A stretch of 64,000 nucleotides of DNA from Cryobacterium sp. Y11 (GTDB lineage: Bacteria; Actinomycetota; Actinomycetes; Actinomycetales; Microbacteriaceae), in assembly GCF_002929535.1 (NCBI RefSeq), contig NZ_PJJO01000059.1, forward strand, positions 62,001 through 126,000. The letters run 5' to 3'. Shown one piece after another: positions 61,525-64,000 of this stretch (its first letter is position 1; every line of letters starts with the position of its first letter). The notes beneath the pieces were generated by a model. It saw only the letters and a program-made list of their open reading frames with translations. It did no database searches and was not told the DNA's origin. The position numbers were made by a program, and so were the translations under genes.

Positions 61525-63516
61525 GTGCCCCGTCTCGTTCGCGTTCTTGGACCGGCAGCTCTGCTGCTGGTCGCTGTGCTGTCCATCCTTGTTGCCCTGG
61601 CCTATGGCGGCGGTGCTTCGGCGCAGTTGCTCGCCGACCCGGGGCCGGTTGTGCGGTGGGGGCTCCCGATCGCCAAGCTCGTGGTCAACATTGCGGCGGC
61701 GGGCACCATCGGCGCCCTCGTGCTCACTTTGTTCGCGCTCAGCCCCCAGGAACGCGAGTTCAACACTGCCTTGGACTTCGCCGCGGCATCGGCGGCACTG
61801 TTCGCCGTCGCATCCGCTGTTACTGGTTTTCTGACCTTTCTGCAGGTCACCAATGTGCCATTCGGCGTCAGCGACCAGTTCAGTGCCACACTCGGCCAGT
61901 TCTTCAGTCAGATCGAAATCGGGCAGGCCTGGCTTGCGACGACGCTGATCGCCGCCGGTGTCACCGTGCTGTGCTTCGCCGTGCGCAACCACACTGCGCT
62001 GATCTTCGTCACGGTGCTGGCCCTGTCCGCGCTGCTTCCGATGGCCCAGCAGGGCCACTCGGCCGGCGCATCTGGGCATAACGCCGCGATCACGGCGCTT
62101 GGCCTGCACCTGGTCTTCGCGGCCATCTGGCTGGGCGGCCTGCTGACCATCATCGTGCTCCGCACCCACCTCGACGGCGAACGCATCCGTCGGGTGATTG
62201 GTCGCTATTCTTCACTTGCGCTGGTTTCGTTCATCGTCGTGGCCGCCTCCGGCTATGTCAGCGCCGAACTGCGCATCGGTAGCTGGGACAACCTAGTCAG
62301 TCCCTACGGCCTCCTCGTGCTGGTCAAGGTCACAGCCCTCGTCGCCCTCGGCGGTTTCGGCATTCTGCAGCGCCAATTCTTCATCAAGCGGATGCAGCGG
62401 AGCGGGCCGGCGCGCGGCCGCTGGTTCTGGTGGCTCGTCGTGACCGAGCTCGGCTTCATGGGTCTGGCCTCTGGGGTGGCCGCAGCGCTCGCCCGCACGG
62501 CGACCCCCATCGTTCAGGTGGTCACGACCGAGATTCCGCAATCCACGCCCGCGCAGATTCTCACCGGCGAACTGCTGCCGCCCGAGCTGACCTTCTCGCG
62601 CTACTTCACCGAGTGGAACTTTGACCTCGCCTGGATTTTGTTTTGCGCCTTCGGCATCTTCTTCTACCTGGCCGGTGTCTGGCGGCTGCACCGTCGCGGC
62701 GACGCCTGGCCGATCTACCGGAGCGTGCTGTGGATCTTCGGCATGATCACCCTGTTCTACATCACCAACGGTGGCGTGAGCGTGTACGAGCAGTACCTGT
62801 TCTCCACCCATATGCTCGTGCACATGGTGCTGACCATGCTGGTGCCCCTGATGCTCGTGCCGGGCGCCCCGGTAACGCTGGCCGCCCGTGCCATTGCCAA
62901 GCGTCAAGACGGCAGCCGCGGAGCGCGCGAGTGGATCCTCACCGCGGTGCACTCGCGCTTCGCTGGCATCGTCGCCAACCCCATCGTTGCCGCCATATTG
63001 TTCGGTGTGTCACTGTGGATTTTCTACTACACCTCCATCTTCAGCTGGGCGACGACCGACCACATTGGCCATCAGTGGATGATCGTTCACTTTCTACTTA
63101 CCGGCTATCTGTTCGTACAGTCCCTGATCGGCATCGACCCGGTGCCGTTCCGGCTGCCGTACGCATTCCGCCTGCTGCTGCTGCTGGTGACGATGGCGTT
63201 CCACGCGTTCTTTGGCCTCGCCTTGATGAGCGGTACCGGGCTTCTGCTGGCCGACTGGTACGGCGCGATGGGCCGCACCTGGGGCCTCTCTCCCCTCGCC
63301 GACCAGCAGATGGGCGGCGGCGTCGCTTGGGGAATCGGCGAGCTGCCCACCTTCGTGCTGGCCGTCGTCGTGGCGGTGCAATGGAGCCGTGACGACACCA
63401 AGGTGACGAAGAGGCTCGATCGCAAGGCCGACCGCAATGAGGATGCCGAGCTGATCGCGTACAACGCGAACCTGGCCAGGATCACCCAGCACGACGCCGA
63501 GAGCCCGCGAGGCTAA
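61525..63516 (+). CDS. Fusion of CopD copper-resistance domain and CtaG cytochrome oxidase assembly domain
   Basis: 663 residues with many hydrophobic segments. The N-terminal half is CopD-like (LIFVTVLALSALLPMAQQGHSAG; LVFAAIWLGGLLTIIVLRTH); the C-terminal half is the CtaG caa3 oxidase assembly family (HMLVHMVLTMLVPLMLVPGAP, HFLLTGYLFVQSLIGIDPV, MAFHAFFGLALMSG) with conserved His residues in membrane helices. It probably moves copper for oxidase assembly. The GTG at 61525 starts the first hydrophobic segment. It converges with the last gene, overlapping it by four bases. Confidence 0.85.
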   Translation: MPRLVRVLGPAALLLVAVLSILVALAYGGGASAQLLADPGPVVRWGLPIAKLVVNIAAAGTIGALVLTLFALSPQEREFNTALDFAAASAALFAVASAVTGFLTFLQVTNVPFGVSDQFSATLGQFFSQIEIGQAWLATTLIAAGVTVLCFAVRNHTALIFVTVLALSALLPMAQQGHSAGASGHNAAITALGLHLVFAAIWLGGLLTIIVLRTHLDGERIRRVIGRYSSLALVSFIVVAASGYVSAELRIGSWDNLVSPYGLLVLVKVTALVALGGFGILQRQFFIKRMQRSGPARGRWFWWLVVTELGFMGLASGVAAALARTATPIVQVVTTEIPQSTPAQILTGELLPPELTFSRYFTEWNFDLAWILFCAFGIFFYLAGVWRLHRRGDAWPIYRSVLWIFGMITLFYITNGGVSVYEQYLFSTHMLVHMVLTMLVPLMLVPGAPVTLAARAIAKRQDGSRGAREWILTAVHSRFAGIVANPIVAAILFGVSLWIFYYTSIFSWATTDHIGHQWMIVHFLLTGYLFVQSLIGIDPVPFRLPYAFRLLLLLVTMAFHAFFGLALMSGTGLLLADWYGAMGRTWGLSPLADQQMGGGVAWGIGELPTFVLAVVVAVQWSRDDTKVTKRLDRKADRNEDAELIAYNANLARITQHDAESPRG

Positions 63517-64000
63517 TGCAGCTGGATGGCCAGGGCGCCGCTCGGCTGCACGGTGACACTGAGTCCCATGGTGAACGGCACGTCTTCGTCGCGGGTGTTG
63601 ATATCGCCGTCGAAGAGCGACTGCACCTCCACCACGATGTGGGCTTGGCCGGCCGTCGCCACCATCTCAAATGAACGCTCGCCGGCGGTGAGTTCAACCA
63701 CGGGATAGCCGGTGATCGACCACGCCGGCAGCCCCTCGATGCGGTCATCAATGGTGATTCCCCACGGGCAGCTGGTCGGTTGCAGCACGGTTTGGATGGC
63801 GCACTCATCGAGGAACTTGTTCAGCTCCGACTGCACCTGCGCAATCATCACGTCATTGGGCAGGGCGTCGATCTCGACGGCGGTGAGTCCGGAGGTAGTC
63901 ACTGTGACGCTCGTCTTCTTCGCACTGAGCATGGTGGACGAGTGCTCAAACGTGTAACGGTTCGGGGCGAAGGCGAGATATGCGGCGGATGTCGAGAACG
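63513..64000 (-). CDS. Unknown protein, C-terminal part (runs off the right edge)
   Basis: The frame stays open to the edge, giving at least 161 residues; the internal ATG at 63932 is probably not the start, since FSTSAAYLAFAPNRYTFEH precedes it in frame. The sequence is rich in beta-strand-like Thr/Val stretches (KTSVTVTTSGLTAVEID; RSFEMVATAGQAHIVVEVQS) and ends ALAIQLH. I do not recognise a family. Its stop overlaps the copD/ctaG stop. Confidence 0.6.
   Translation of the reverse strand, partial: FSTSAAYLAFAPNRYTFEHSSTMLSAKKTSVTVTTSGLTAVEIDALPNDVMIAQVQSELNKFLDECAIQTVLQPTSCPWGITIDDRIEGLPAWSITGYPVVELTAGERSFEMVATAGQAHIVVEVQSLFDGDINTRDEDVPFTMGLSVTVQPSGALAIQLH

Overview
The window is GC-rich, densely coding actinobacterial chromosome. 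Gene order and protein style point to the family Microbacteriaceae (Cryobacterium/Leifsonia-like relatives); the genus is a guess. The left edge is the origin-proximal block yidC-khpB-rsmG-parA-parB, so oriC should lie a few kb to the left, outside the window.

Layout. 0-3.5 kb: yidC end, khpB (jag), rsmG, parA, parB. 3.5-4.83 kb: a non-coding block with 12 parS-like sites; the last eight lie exactly 130 bp apart in a tandem array that ends beside ddl. A 13th site overlaps the parA start codon. 4.8-14.2 kb: ddl, a PLP aminotransferase, trxB-trxA behind a SigR-type promoter, murJ, a DUF6049 protein and the divergent CCA-adding enzyme gene. 14.2-17.3 kb: a sugar-type ABC importer without its own ATPase. 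17.5-21.3 kb: rpsF-ssb-rpsR-rplI, with a strikingly long Ala-rich S6 tail, then dnaB preceded by regularly spaced DnaA boxes. 21.4-28.3 kb: acs, a flavin reductase and flavin monooxygenase pair, a CoA-binding protein, metY and an OsmC protein, plausibly linked by sulfur metabolism. 28.3-33.5 kb: a pseudogene, small membrane proteins, purB, a WXG100-like/lipase gene pair and a holin-like membrane protein. 33.6-38.3 kb: hisC and a three-gene 2-oxoacid dehydrogenase operon. 38.7-47.0 kb: a glycan-utilisation locus (aldose epimerase, GH43 lipoprotein, ABC importer, LacI regulator, GH2 enzyme) with three LacI-type operators. 47.0-47.7 kb: the decayed end of a MobF relaxase. 47.7-53.3 kb: a lipoprotein with cell-wall-binding-like repeats, a DUF1684 protein, and an overlapping AMP-ligase/ketosynthase pair. 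53.3-55.6 kb: a methionine-type ABC importer. 55.8-60.7 kb: Zur-boxed znuACBB-zur followed by zinc-free-type rpmB-rpmG-rpsN. 61-64 kb: an HU protein, a CopD/CtaG fusion and an unfinished gene at the right edge.

The strongest unusual signals are the 130-bp parS array, the three DnaA boxes spaced 67 bp apart before dnaB, the WXG100-like/lipase pair, the S6 tail, the relaxase fossil, and a LacI operator embedded in the regulator's own stop codon. I found no rRNA, tRNA, CRISPR array or intact insertion sequence.
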